From the NCBI RefSeq assembly GCF_024168825.1, contig NZ_JALJWH010000001.1:3038001-3102000 (forward strand): a DNA stretch of 64,000 nt. Direction: 5' to 3'. The notes beneath the pieces are model-generated. The model did no database searches. It saw nothing but the letters and a program-made list of their open reading frames with translations, and had not been told where the DNA came from. This document shows, piece after piece, positions 50,061 through 58,714 of this stretch (its first letter is position 1; every line of letters starts with the position of its first letter). Both the position numbers and the translations under genes were made by a program. This stretch comes from Paenarthrobacter sp. A20 (GTDB taxonomy: Bacteria; Actinomycetota; Actinomycetes; Actinomycetales; Micrococcaceae).

Positions 50061-51566
50061 ATGCCGAATCAGCGCAATCCCCTCTTTCCCCCAGCCGCTC
50101 ACGAGGCGCCTGAACATCAAGTGATCACAGTGACCAAGCGCCTGTTGGCATCATGGCAGCGCAGTCAGGACTACGGGGTTTCGGCCGAGGGGGTGGACCC
50201 GGTATGGGCTGGCCAGATCAGTCCGGATTCACTCTTCTTCCAATGCGGTCAGGAAGTACTCACCGCCATGCACCAGACGCTGGCCAACGAACCGCTGGGC
50301 CTGATGCTTACCGACGCCGATGGCATGGTCCTGAACCGGTTCAGCGGCGATTCATCTCTCCTTCAGGCGCTGGACAAGGTTCATCTGGCCCCGGGCTTTG
50401 CCTTTTCGGAAAGGGAAGCCGGGACAAATGGTCTGGGCCTCGCGCTGGCAGATCGGGTACCAAGTCTGGTGAGAGCTGAGGAGCACTACTCTGCGAGCCT
50501 GCGCATGTTCACTTGCGCGGCGGTCCCTGTCTTCGAACCACTGAGCGGCCGGCTGGAGGGCTGCGTCAATATCACCACTTACACCCGCTCATCACCTGAG
50601 CTGTTGTTGGCTCTGGCACAATCAGCTGCTAGCCATACCTCATCCCTCATGCTCGCCCGCTCACAGGGACTGGTGGCCAAGCCCGGGCCGAGGGGCGTGG
50701 TTTTCCGTGTTCACGGAAAACTCGAACCGGGCGCCGGAACGTGGCGAGCCACCTCGACTTCCTGGACTCGAGCGCTCGAAAAAACAGCAGCGGCATTGTC
50801 GGCAGGACGGGTCGTCGCGGCGCTCGGCGAACAAGGGTCAGGACGGTCAACATTATTGGGTCAGGCACTGAGGCAAGTCCATCCGCGTATCCGTATTCTT
50901 TGCGCCGCAGCACCCGCGCCAGCGGATGTTGACGCATGGCTTTCTCTATGGACCCCCGAACTGGCCAAAGCAGGGACGGCGGTCATCGTGGAGAACTGTG
51001 ATACCTTGCCGGCGTGGGCGGCTCGCGATCTGTATTTCCGGACCGAAGCTGCCCTCAGATTGCGTCGGGCGTCTGCTCACACCAGCCTGCCGTCATTGGC
51101 CCTAACCGCTGAAGAGTTGTCTACCATTCCACAACCTTTGGCAGCTGCCGTTGGGACAGTGGTCGCCGTACCAGCGTTGCGGGAACGTCCCGAGGACATC
51201 GTTCCACTGGCCCGACACGCGGCCAGACAAACCCGGCTGCGGGCCATCGACTTCACTCCCGCAGCGGAGCGGGTCCTTACAGGGCACGAATGGCCAGGGA
51301 ACATCGATGAGCTGAACCGCGTGGTGCACGCGGCAGCGCTACGGACCGAAGTCATCGACGTACAGCATCTTCCGGCCTCACTTTCGCAGCGACCATCCCG
51401 ACGCCTTACTCACATGGAAACGATAGAACGCGAGGAAATCGACCGGCTTCTGTCAAAACCAGGTATGACGGCCGCCATCGTTGCGGTAGAGCTGGGCGTC
51501 AGCCGCGCCACGATCTACCGTCGTATGGCACGCCTGGGTATCAGCGTGCCCAAGTCCTCCACGTGA
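50061..51566 (+). CDS. GAF / degenerate-AAA / Fis-type regulator (AcoR/MimR-like)
   Basis: A 501-residue protein. Residues 60-200 are a GAF-like sensor (FSEREAGTNGLGLALADRVPSLVRAEEHY), 240-430 an AAA domain of the sigma-54 activator type, and 455-501 a Fis-type helix-turn-helix (VAVELGVSRATIYRRMARLGI). The ATPase looks dead for classical use: Walker A is GEQGSGRST with Arg for Lys, Walker B is AVIVENCD, and no GAFTGA loop is present. LRERPEDI and WPGNIDELNRVV remain. Sigma-54 is generally absent from actinobacteria, which fits. It directly precedes the amidohydrolase operon, like MimR before mimABCD in Mycobacterium. AAGGAGG precedes the ATG. Confidence 0.85.
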   Translation: MPNQRNPLFPPAAHEAPEHQVITVTKRLLASWQRSQDYGVSAEGVDPVWAGQISPDSLFFQCGQEVLTAMHQTLANEPLGLMLTDADGMVLNRFSGDSSLLQALDKVHLAPGFAFSEREAGTNGLGLALADRVPSLVRAEEHYSASLRMFTCAAVPVFEPLSGRLEGCVNITTYTRSSPELLLALAQSAASHTSSLMLARSQGLVAKPGPRGVVFRVHGKLEPGAGTWRATSTSWTRALEKTAAALSAGRVVAALGEQGSGRSTLLGQALRQVHPRIRILCAAAPAPADVDAWLSLWTPELAKAGTAVIVENCDTLPAWAARDLYFRTEAALRLRRASAHTSLPSLALTAEELSTIPQPLAAAVGTVVAVPALRERPEDIVPLARHAARQTRLRAIDFTPAAERVLTGHEWPGNIDELNRVVHAAALRTEVIDVQHLPASLSQRPSRRLTHMETIEREEIDRLLSKPGMTAAIVAVELGVSRATIYRRMARLGISVPKSST

Positions 51567-51726
51567 TTGACGGGAGCTTATCGGCACATCGACGGAGTCG
51601 CCCACTTTCCGGTGCACCCACACACACGCCTGGCCGGAGACGAATGGGAGCCCCACGTCCGGCTACCAATTACCGTATTGCTGCCCTCGGACCGACACCC
51701 GAGGAGACACCACCTTCGGGAGGCGG

Positions 51727-51746
51727 CTGTCTCAATAATGAGACAG
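51727..51746. promoter_or_regulatory. Inverted repeat, candidate activator site of the amidohydrolase operon
   Basis: CTGTCTCA-ATAA-TGAGACAG, perfect 8-bp arms, 79 bp upstream of the amidohydrolase ATG and in the only gap between regulator and operon. Size and symmetry suit a Fis-type dimer. Confidence 0.6.
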
Positions 51747-51825
51747 GGACCACATGTTTAGGCCGTCAGAACGGCCGTACTGTCGAGGATGTCGCGACTA
51801 TGGCAGTCGTGAAAAGGAGAAGATC

Positions 51826-52872
51826 ATGTACACCAGAGACGGCGAGAACTACTTCATCGTTGACTCCCACATCGCACTGTGGGACGCCCGCCCGGAGAAC
51901 CAGCGCAACATCCACGGCAAGCAGTTCATCGACTGCTTCTACGATTACCACCGCAACCTTTCCCCGGAAAAAGAACAGTGGTCCTACGACGAATACCTCT
52001 ACCAGGGGGGTCAGCGTCTGATGAAGGATGTCTTCGAGGACGGCTACGTCGACCACGCCATTTTCCAGCCGGCCCACCTTGGTGAGTTTTACAAGACGGG
52101 TTTCGGGCAAACTGAGGAGGCCTACGGACTGGCAGCAGCGAATCCTGAGAGGCTGACGTACAACCACAACTTCGACCCCCGTTACGGCGAGGCCGGGCTG
52201 GACCGGCTCCGTGCCGACCACGAGAAGATGGGCTTCAAGGGTGTCAAACTCTACACCGCCGAATGGCACGGAGAATCCCGGGGCTACAAGCTCTCGGACA
52301 AATGGTCCTACCGGTACTTTGAGGAGTGCCGAGAGCTCGGCATCAAGAACATCCATGTCCATAAGGGCCCAACCATCCGGCCTCTCGACAGGGACGCCTT
52401 CGACGTCGCAGACGTTGACCACGTGGCTTCGGACTTTACTGACCTGAACTTCATTGTCGAGCATGTGGGGCTGCCCCGCCTTGAGGACTTCTGCTGGATC
52501 GCCACGCAGGAACCCAACGTCTACGGCGGACTTGCTGTAGCGATGCCGTTCATCCACACCCGCCCGCGCTACTTCGCCCAGATCATCGGCGAACTCATCT
52601 ACTGGATCGGAGAGGATCGGATCCAGTTCGCCAGCGACTACGCCCTGTGGACGCCGAAGTGGCTTATTGAACGTTTCGTGGACTTCCAAATCCCTGCAGA
52701 CATGACCGAATACGGGCCACTGACCACCGCGCAGAAAAAGAAGATCCTCGGACTCAATGCGGCAAAGATGTACGACATCCCGGTACCGAAGGAACTCCAG
52801 CTCCCTGATGCCAACGAGACCACGACCGGTCCTCGGGAACCGGAACGCGCCGACCTGGCAGGCATTCGATGA
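51826..52872 (+). CDS. Amidohydrolase_2-family protein of the monooxygenase-cluster type
   Basis: 348 residues from ATG 51826 behind AAGGAGA. TIM-barrel amidohydrolase features: N-terminal VDSHIALWDARPENQRN (only one His of the usual DxHxH), His in NIHVHKGPT, His in FIVEHVGLPRL and Asp in FASDYALW. A protein of this kind lies after mimABCD/prmABCD in actinobacteria, where it is thought to aid the binuclear-iron monooxygenase; its reaction is unknown. Here the oxygenase genes are missing. It overlaps the DUF59 gene by 4 bases. Confidence 0.78.
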   Translation: MYTRDGENYFIVDSHIALWDARPENQRNIHGKQFIDCFYDYHRNLSPEKEQWSYDEYLYQGGQRLMKDVFEDGYVDHAIFQPAHLGEFYKTGFGQTEEAYGLAAANPERLTYNHNFDPRYGEAGLDRLRADHEKMGFKGVKLYTAEWHGESRGYKLSDKWSYRYFEECRELGIKNIHVHKGPTIRPLDRDAFDVADVDHVASDFTDLNFIVEHVGLPRLEDFCWIATQEPNVYGGLAVAMPFIHTRPRYFAQIIGELIYWIGEDRIQFASDYALWTPKWLIERFVDFQIPADMTEYGPLTTAQKKKILGLNAAKMYDIPVPKELQLPDANETTTGPREPERADLAGIR

Positions 52873-53687
52873 ATGCCACGTGGGCGGAAGACCAGCGGCA
52901 GGATCCTGCCCTGATCGGGAAGCACGACATCCTCCGGGTGCTGGGAGGTGTCTTTGATCCTGAATTGGACGAGCCGATCACCGATCTGGGCTTTGTTCGT
53001 TCCGTGTCCGTGGCCGCCGGCGATGCCGGGACGGACGTTCACGTTCATCTGCGGCTGCCAACGTCGTTCTGTTCGCCTAATTTCGCCTACTTGATGGCCT
53101 CCGATTCCAAGGATGCCATCACAGCAGTGACGGGCGTGGGGTCCGTGGTTGTTGAACTGGACGACCACCACGACTCTGACCTCATCAACGCTGGGCTGGC
53201 GGCCGACGCCGGCTACCGCGGAACCTTCGGCCACGAGGCGGACGACAGCCTCGACGAGCTCCGATTGACATTCCAGCGAAAGGCCCACACCGCCGCCATG
53301 GAGCGCTGCCTCACGGAACTGCTGCGTTCGGACCCGTCCTTTTCGGAAAACGATCTCGCAACTGTTCACGTCCGGGACCTGCTGCCCGGGAGGAACGTCG
53401 AGTCACTGTTGCGCAGAAGGGAAACCCTGGACCTTTCCATCAGTGAGGATGCCCTGGTCATGGTCAACCATGCGGGATACCCCTTCGCCGTCCAAGACAT
53501 CCCCATGGCCCTGCGCCGCGCGCGGTCCACGCGCATCTCCATCGATGGGAACGCCCATTTTTGCCGCGGTCTCTTGCGCACCCGCTACGCAGGCTCGGGC
53601 GCTGACCAGGTGGAACGCCCCGAAGGCGCTGAAACCAGCGACCGCCATCGATTTCTTCCCTTCACCGTCAAGGAGCACCACCCGTGA
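52869..53687 (+). CDS. DUF59/MIP18-like protein
   Basis: A 272-residue protein. The N-terminal 100 residues are the DUF59 fold seen in PaaD/SufT/MIP18 iron-sulfur or metal-centre assembly factors: ILRVLGGVFDPELDEPITDLGFVRSVSV and VHLRLPTSFCSPNFAYLMASD with the conserved Cys. The C-terminal 170 residues are specific to the monooxygenase-cluster form, with CRGLLRTRY near the end. It is probably a maturation factor for a metal enzyme. The start overlaps the amidohydrolase stop and the end overlaps the dehydrogenase start, so all three are coupled. Confidence 0.8.
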   Translation: MNATWAEDQRQDPALIGKHDILRVLGGVFDPELDEPITDLGFVRSVSVAAGDAGTDVHVHLRLPTSFCSPNFAYLMASDSKDAITAVTGVGSVVVELDDHHDSDLINAGLAADAGYRGTFGHEADDSLDELRLTFQRKAHTAAMERCLTELLRSDPSFSENDLATVHVRDLLPGRNVESLLRRRETLDLSISEDALVMVNHAGYPFAVQDIPMALRRARSTRISIDGNAHFCRGLLRTRYAGSGADQVERPEGAETSDRHRFLPFTVKEHHP

Positions 53688-54718
53688 ACACCATGCGAGC
53701 CGTCCAGGTGGTCGGCTACCACGAAGGCCTCAAAATGTCCGAAGTACCAATCCCCGAAGTTACCGGCCCCTGGGACGTCATCGTCAAAGTCGGCGGAGCA
53801 GGGGTTTGCCGGACCGACCTGCACATCCTTGATGGCCAGTGGGCTGAGAAATCCCAAGTCCACCTTCCTTACACCATTGGCCATGAAAACGCCGGATGGG
53901 TCCACGATATTGGCCCCGCCGTCAGCAACGTAAAAATAGGAGACAAAGTCATACTCCACCCGCTCGTCACGTGCGGACTGTGTAGGGCCTGCCGGTCGGG
54001 CAACGATGTGCACTGCCAAACCAGCAACTTCCCGGGTATCGATTCTCACGGCGGGTACGCGGAATACCTCCGCACCTCAGCCCGCGCGGTGGTCAAGCTC
54101 GATGCCGCACTCGAGCCCTCGGACGTGGCCGCCCTGGCCGACGCCGGGCTGACGGCCTATCACGCCGCCGCAAGGGCAGCCAAGCAGCTTACCCCGCGGG
54201 ATGTCTGTGTGGTCATAGGCGCAGGCGGACTGGGACATATCGGCATCCAGGTACTGAAGGCTCTCACCCCGGCCCGCGTCGTTGTCGTGGACCGTAACCC
54301 CGCAGCCTTGGAACTTGCCAAGTCCATCGGAGCTGACCACGGAGTCCTAGCTGACGGAACCCAGGTAGATCAGGTCCGGGAGCTCACATCCGGTGATGGC
54401 GCCGAAGTCCTCATCGACTTCGTCGGCGAAGGTGGCGCGACCGCCGAGGGCATCGCCATGCTGCGCAACGCCGGCAACTACTACGTCGTCGGATACGGAG
54501 AAAACATGGACGTACCCACCATCGACATCGTTTCCAGCGAAATCAACATCATCGGAAACCTTGTGGGCTCCTACAACGACCTGCAGGACCTCATGGCCCT
54601 CGCCGCACGCGGAGCAGTTACCCTGCATACGCAGAAATACGCGCTGGACGAATTTCAAAAGGCCCTCAGCGACCTCGACGCAGGCAAAGTGCGTGGACGC
54701 GCCATTCTGATCCCTTAA
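53684..54718 (+). CDS. Zinc-dependent alcohol dehydrogenase
   Basis: A 344-residue medium-chain dehydrogenase: catalytic zinc site GVCRTDLHI with GHENAGWV, structural zinc CGLCRACRSGNDVHC and nucleotide-binding GAGGLGHIGIQ followed by VVVDRNPAA (an Asp that favours NAD). In the mim/prm clusters the corresponding enzyme oxidises the alcohol formed from propane or acetone. The GTG start overlaps the previous stop by 4 bases. The GroEL-like gene that follows in Mycobacterium is replaced here by an MHS transporter. Confidence 0.88.
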   Translation: MNTMRAVQVVGYHEGLKMSEVPIPEVTGPWDVIVKVGGAGVCRTDLHILDGQWAEKSQVHLPYTIGHENAGWVHDIGPAVSNVKIGDKVILHPLVTCGLCRACRSGNDVHCQTSNFPGIDSHGGYAEYLRTSARAVVKLDAALEPSDVAALADAGLTAYHAAARAAKQLTPRDVCVVIGAGGLGHIGIQVLKALTPARVVVVDRNPAALELAKSIGADHGVLADGTQVDQVRELTSGDGAEVLIDFVGEGGATAEGIAMLRNAGNYYVVGYGENMDVPTIDIVSSEINIIGNLVGSYNDLQDLMALAARGAVTLHTQKYALDEFQKALSDLDAGKVRGRAILIP

Positions 54719-54809
54719 CGAGGCAACTGTTTTTACTCTGCTTCACACACCCCAACCTTGCCTGGCCGCCCACAAATCGTCGGCCGCCAGCTGCTCGAAA
54801 GCGAATCCC

Positions 54810-56189
54810 ATGTCCATACAAGAACCATCCCTCAAGGGAGCCCCGGGCGAAGTCGAACGCTCCATCACGGCCAGCACCGCACCGACGAACAGCCGCGGAA
54901 AGGTTCTCTTCGCAAGCCTGATCGGCACAACGATCGAGTACTACGACTTCTACATCTATGCCACCGCCGCTGTCGTGGTTTTCCCTTCCTTGTTTTTCAT
55001 CACGTCGTCACCGTCCACCGCCCTGCTCGCTTCGCTGGCCTCCTTCGGTGTCGCGTTTTTTGCCCGCCCCATCGGAGGCGTCCTCTTCGGCCATTTCGGT
55101 GACCGGATCGGACGAAAAGGAACGCTCGTTGCTTCATTGCTGACGATGGGCCTCGGAACCTTCGCGATCGGGTTGATCCCCAGTGCAACCACGCCCGGAT
55201 GGGAGTTCTTGGCACCCGCACTGCTCGTGCTCATGCGCTTCGCACAGGGACTGGGGCTCGGGGGTGAATGGAGCGGCGCGGTACTACTGGCGACCGAAAA
55301 CGCGCCGGAGGGCAAGCGTGCCATTTATGGTTCGTTCCCCCAGCTCGGCACCGCTTTCGGGTTCATTATTGCCAACGGCTTGTTTTTGCTGCTTACAGCA
55401 ATGTTGAGCGCTGAGGCTTTCCTCGCATGGGGGTGGCGCATCCCGTTCCTCGCAAGCGCCCTCATGGTAATAGTGGGATTGTGGGTACGACTGTCCTTGG
55501 TGGAGTCAACGGCCTTCAAGAAGGTCGTAGAGGAAGGCGAGGTCGCCAAGCTTCCCCTCGCACGAGTCTTCAAAACAAGCTGGAAGGCAATCATCATCGG
55601 TACGTTCTCGATGGTCTCCCTCTTCAGCCTGGTGTTCATCCTCAGCACCTTCACCCTCAGCTACGGCACCACGCCCACCACAGCCGCCGTACCGGGTCTG
55701 GGATACGACCGCCCAACCTTCATGCTCATGATCGTTGTAGGCGCCGTCGCGTTCGCCGCATTCACCCTGATCGCAGGACCCTTCGCTGAACGGTTCGGCC
55801 GCCGCCGCGTCCTGATCGTGTCAATGGTGTTGATAATGGCACTGGGGCTCCTGTTCGTCCCGCTGCTCTCCGGAGGAACGCCGGGCGTCATGACACTGTT
55901 GCTGGTCGGGTTTGCCCTCCTCGGGCTCAGCTACGGACCAATGGGTGCGTTCCAACCCGAGCTATTCCCCGCCAACGTCCGCTACACCGGTTCCGCCCTG
56001 AGCTTCAACATCTCCTCAATCCTGGGCGGAGCACTCGCGCCCCTGATAGCTGTTGCTTTGTGGAGCGTCGCCCAAGGAAGCCCTGTCCTGGTCGGGTTGT
56101 ACCTTAGCGGAATGTGCGTCATCTCCCTGATCGCTCTATTGGTCAGCCGTGAAACCAAAGACGTCGCCTACAACGACAACATCAGCTGA
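54810..56189 (+). CDS. MHS-family proton/metabolite symporter 2
   Basis: A 459-residue, 12-TM paralogue of the 40598 transporter: ASLIGTTIEYYDFYIYATAAVVVFPSLFF, FGHFGDRIGRKGTLV, GGEWSGAVLLATENAPEGKRA, AERFGRRRVLIVS. The substrate is probably a small organic acid. It lies 91 bases after the alcohol dehydrogenase on the same strand, without a terminator between them, so it may be read with that operon. A strong hairpin ends the unit. Confidence 0.87.
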   Translation: MSIQEPSLKGAPGEVERSITASTAPTNSRGKVLFASLIGTTIEYYDFYIYATAAVVVFPSLFFITSSPSTALLASLASFGVAFFARPIGGVLFGHFGDRIGRKGTLVASLLTMGLGTFAIGLIPSATTPGWEFLAPALLVLMRFAQGLGLGGEWSGAVLLATENAPEGKRAIYGSFPQLGTAFGFIIANGLFLLLTAMLSAEAFLAWGWRIPFLASALMVIVGLWVRLSLVESTAFKKVVEEGEVAKLPLARVFKTSWKAIIIGTFSMVSLFSLVFILSTFTLSYGTTPTTAAVPGLGYDRPTFMLMIVVGAVAFAAFTLIAGPFAERFGRRRVLIVSMVLIMALGLLFVPLLSGGTPGVMTLLLVGFALLGLSYGPMGAFQPELFPANVRYTGSALSFNISSILGGALAPLIAVALWSVAQGSPVLVGLYLSGMCVISLIALLVSRETKDVAYNDNIS

Positions 56190-56198
56190 ACCTTATGT

Positions 56199-56231
56199 GC
56201 GGGCAGCTGACAACCACCGTCAGCTGCCCGC
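56199..56231. terminator. Terminator after MHS transporter 2
   Basis: A perfect 13-bp stem GCGGGCAGCTGAC / GTCAGCTGCCCGC with a 7-base loop, 9 bases after the stop. Confidence 0.7.
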
Positions 56232-56403
56232 GCTCCCGGTGACCGCCGCAGCCATTTCGGCATTTCCGAATGGGGTGGGAGAGACGGGAACAGCCCGTTG
56301 CGGAACAATCGGAGGCGCGAGGCCACCCACTACAGATTGGCTCTGAAATCCCGTGCGGAATTAAGGCGATCGCGCCGCCTTTGCCCGGCGGAGGGGTAAC
56401 AGC

Positions 56404-56865
56404 TCACAGAGGGATCTCCGATGTGAGCTTTATTCGTTGCATGGGGATCTCTGACTTGATGCTCTGAACGCCTTTGATTCTTGTGAGGTGCTCAACTTGG
56501 AACTGGCGATAGGCATCAAGATCGGAAGCGACAATGCGCAGGAGAAAGTCAGTCTCACCAACCATCAGGTTGCACTCCACGATCTCGGGCAGCAGAAGAA
56601 CCTGCTCGGTGAAGTGGTCGATCGTATCCCCATCCTGCCGGTTGAGCTGGACCCGTGCGTACACGGTAAAACCCATGCCGATCTTCGCGGCGTTGAGCAG
56701 AGCGACGTAACGATCTATAACACCGGTTTCCTCCAGCATACGAACGCGGCGCAGGCACGCGGAGGGCGAAAGGCCAACGGCGTCGGCAAGCTCGTTGTTG
56801 GGGATACGCCCCTGTACCTGCAATACCCGAAGGATTCTCCGGTCGATGCGGTCCAACTCTTTCAT
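56404..56865 (-). CDS. Lrp/AsnC-family regulator
   Basis: A 153-residue protein: N-terminal helix-turn-helix (LDRIDRRILRVLQVQGRIPNNELADAVGLSPSACLRRVRMLEETGVI) and C-terminal RAM ligand domain (GFTVYARVQL; VECNLMVGETDFLLRIVASDLDAYRQF). Such proteins sense amino acids, often leucine or other branched ones; BkdR of Pseudomonas is one example. It is divergent from the branched-chain aminotransferase with a 130-bp gap carrying two direct repeats, so it likely controls that gene and itself. Confidence 0.9.
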   Translation of the reverse strand: MKELDRIDRRILRVLQVQGRIPNNELADAVGLSPSACLRRVRMLEETGVIDRYVALLNAAKIGMGFTVYARVQLNRQDGDTIDHFTEQVLLLPEIVECNLMVGETDFLLRIVASDLDAYRQFQVEHLTRIKGVQSIKSEIPMQRIKLTSEIPL

Positions 56866-56910
56866 GACGTGCTTCCAACTCTGGATGGTGAAATGTTCGG
56901 CATGGATCAG

Positions 56911-56977
56911 ATTCTACGCAATCCAGTTGCCGCAGCAAGGCCGTAACGCACAATTGATCAATCGCATTCGACGCAAT
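56911..56977. promoter_or_regulatory. Direct repeats in the lrp-ilvE gap
   Basis: ATTCTACGCAAT (56911-56922) and ATTCGACGCAAT (56966-56977) match in 11 of 12 bases and are 55 bp apart, about five helical turns. They are candidate Lrp sites. Confidence 0.5.
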
Positions 56978-56995
56978 GTTCGACAAGATATTGGT

Positions 56996-58105
56996 ATGAC
57001 ATCTAGAAATACTGTTCCCTCCTTTGAGGTTGAGACGACATCGGCACCCATATCGGATGCAGACCGCGAACGCGCGCTGGAGCAGCCAGGCTTCGGAACG
57101 CAGTTCACGGATCACATGATCACCATTGACTGGTCCGAGGAACAGGGCTGGCATGCTGCCCGTGTGCAGCCATTCGGGCCATTGCCGATCCTTCCTGGCG
57201 CATCGGCCCTCCAGTACGGACAACAAGGATTTGAAGGGATCAAGGCATACCGCCATGCCGATGGCAGTGTGTGGACCTTCCGGCCTGAACGTAACGCCGC
57301 CCGACTCAGGGCTACTGCCGAGCGGTTTTACCTGATCGCGCCCGATGACGCGTTGTTCGTCGAGTCGCTGCGCTCATTGGTGGCCGTCGACCACGAATGG
57401 GTGCCACAACCGGACGGCGAAAAGAGCCTCTACCTCCGACCCTTCATCATCGGAACGGAACAATTTCTTGGCGTACGACCCTCCAAGACGGTGACCTTCG
57501 GGTTGATAGCCGGCCCCTCCGGCATATACGTGGGCGGCCTTGGTAACCCCGTCAATGTATGGCTGAGTGAAGAGCACGTGAGGGCGACCATTGGAGGAAC
57601 TGGAGAGGCTAAATGCGGGGGAAACTATGCTGCCGGCCTGGGTGCTCATGCCGAGGCAAAAACCAACGGCTGCCAGCAGACATTGTTCCTGGATGCAGAA
57701 ACCCGCACGTATGTTGAGGAATTCACCTCCATGAACGTCTTGTTTGTCACCTCCGACGGCCACCTCGTGACCCCTGATCTGTCAGGCACCATCCTCCACG
57801 GCATTACCCGGGCCTCATTGCTGCAGATCGCCGCGGAGGACCTGGGCATGACCGTTGAAGAGCGCCGAGTCAGTGTCACCGAATGGCGCGAACGTGTGGC
57901 CGACGGCTCCTTTTCCGAAGTCTTTGCTTGCGGCACGGCGGCGGTAATCACGCCCATTGGCACCTTGAAGGCACGTAACTTCGACATCCCACCGGCCCGC
58001 CACACCGGAGGGGAGGTCACCCAAGCCTTGAAGGAACGTCTCACAGGAATTCAGTATGGCCACATTGAGGACACTCGAGGCTGGATGGTCAAGCTCCGCG
58101 ACTGA
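56996..58105 (+). CDS. ilvE: Branched-chain amino-acid aminotransferase
   Basis: 369 residues from ATG 56996. A PLP fold-type IV aminotransferase: FGTQFTDHMITIDWSEEQGW, LQYGQQGFEGIKAYRHADGSV, PLP Lys in GEAKCGGNYAAGLGAHAEA, then LFLDAETRTYVEEFTSMNVLFV and GTAAVITPIG. It interconverts Val, Leu and Ile with their keto acids. No Shine-Dalgarno precedes the ATG, and GATATT lies 5 bases upstream, so the transcript may be leaderless. It may be catabolic here, given the divergent Lrp gene and nearby PanB and acyl-CoA enzymes. The upstream frame to 56795 overlaps the lrp gene and is not coding. Confidence 0.92.
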   Translation: MTSRNTVPSFEVETTSAPISDADRERALEQPGFGTQFTDHMITIDWSEEQGWHAARVQPFGPLPILPGASALQYGQQGFEGIKAYRHADGSVWTFRPERNAARLRATAERFYLIAPDDALFVESLRSLVAVDHEWVPQPDGEKSLYLRPFIIGTEQFLGVRPSKTVTFGLIAGPSGIYVGGLGNPVNVWLSEEHVRATIGGTGEAKCGGNYAAGLGAHAEAKTNGCQQTLFLDAETRTYVEEFTSMNVLFVTSDGHLVTPDLSGTILHGITRASLLQIAAEDLGMTVEERRVSVTEWRERVADGSFSEVFACGTAAVITPIGTLKARNFDIPPARHTGGEVTQALKERLTGIQYGHIEDTRGWMVKLRD

Positions 58106-58516
58106 ACTATCTCCGCCTTAGGACTCCGGGTCGGTCCCACTCGCCATGGGAAGGTCTGGCACGATACCCGGTATCTTCGGTGCCATCTGTTCATTCCTCA
58201 GAGGCATGGGCTGTTCTTGCCCAGGCGCTGGAGATCGAGGCCATTGAATGCGAGCAGTCACTCAAGATTGCGGCGGGAACCTCGCTCGGGATCAACTCAA
58301 CTTCTCCGACTACTTTCGTCGTTAGTAGGAAGACCCGTCTTACAAGCTCTCCCCGTATTTGACCACCGTAGGCCAAGCTTCGAGGAATCCGCCCGTGAGC
58401 CTCTAAAGGCACCACCCTACGAATTTTGGTCTGCCCCCGCTGTGTGCGGATGCACAGCGTAGGGCTCCCGTGCCCGCTCGTGAAAGCATTCCGCCGATGC
58501 AAGAAGCTGTGTGTAT
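58106..58516. other. Intergenic after ilvE
   Basis: About 410 bases without a gene I can support. Confidence 0.4.
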
Positions 58517-58708
58517 GTTCAATCAGAACATTTCAAGCAAGCCTTGGCCGAGTTGCCTGCCTATCTCCGCCGCGCCCCGGACATCGTCAACGCTAAGGTC
58601 GACGGCTGGTCTGAACTGGGCGAGTTCTCAGTCCAGTAGGGCGGAGAACTTCGGTTCGTGCGTGTCGAAGCCGTTGTGAACGAGCCGTGCGTGGGAGACG
58701 GAAATTAG
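58517..58708 (+). pseudogene. Gene remnant with in-frame TAG
   Basis: One frame reads VQSEHFKQALAELPAYLRR...VDGWSELGEFSVQ, TAG at 58637-58639, then on in the same frame GGELRFVRVEAVVNEPCVGDGN to TAG 58706-58708. The composition is protein-like on both sides of the internal stop, but no start codon with a ribosome site is seen. Family not recognised. It is probably the 3' remnant of a lost gene. Confidence 0.35.
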
Positions 58709-58714
58709 TTGCTC

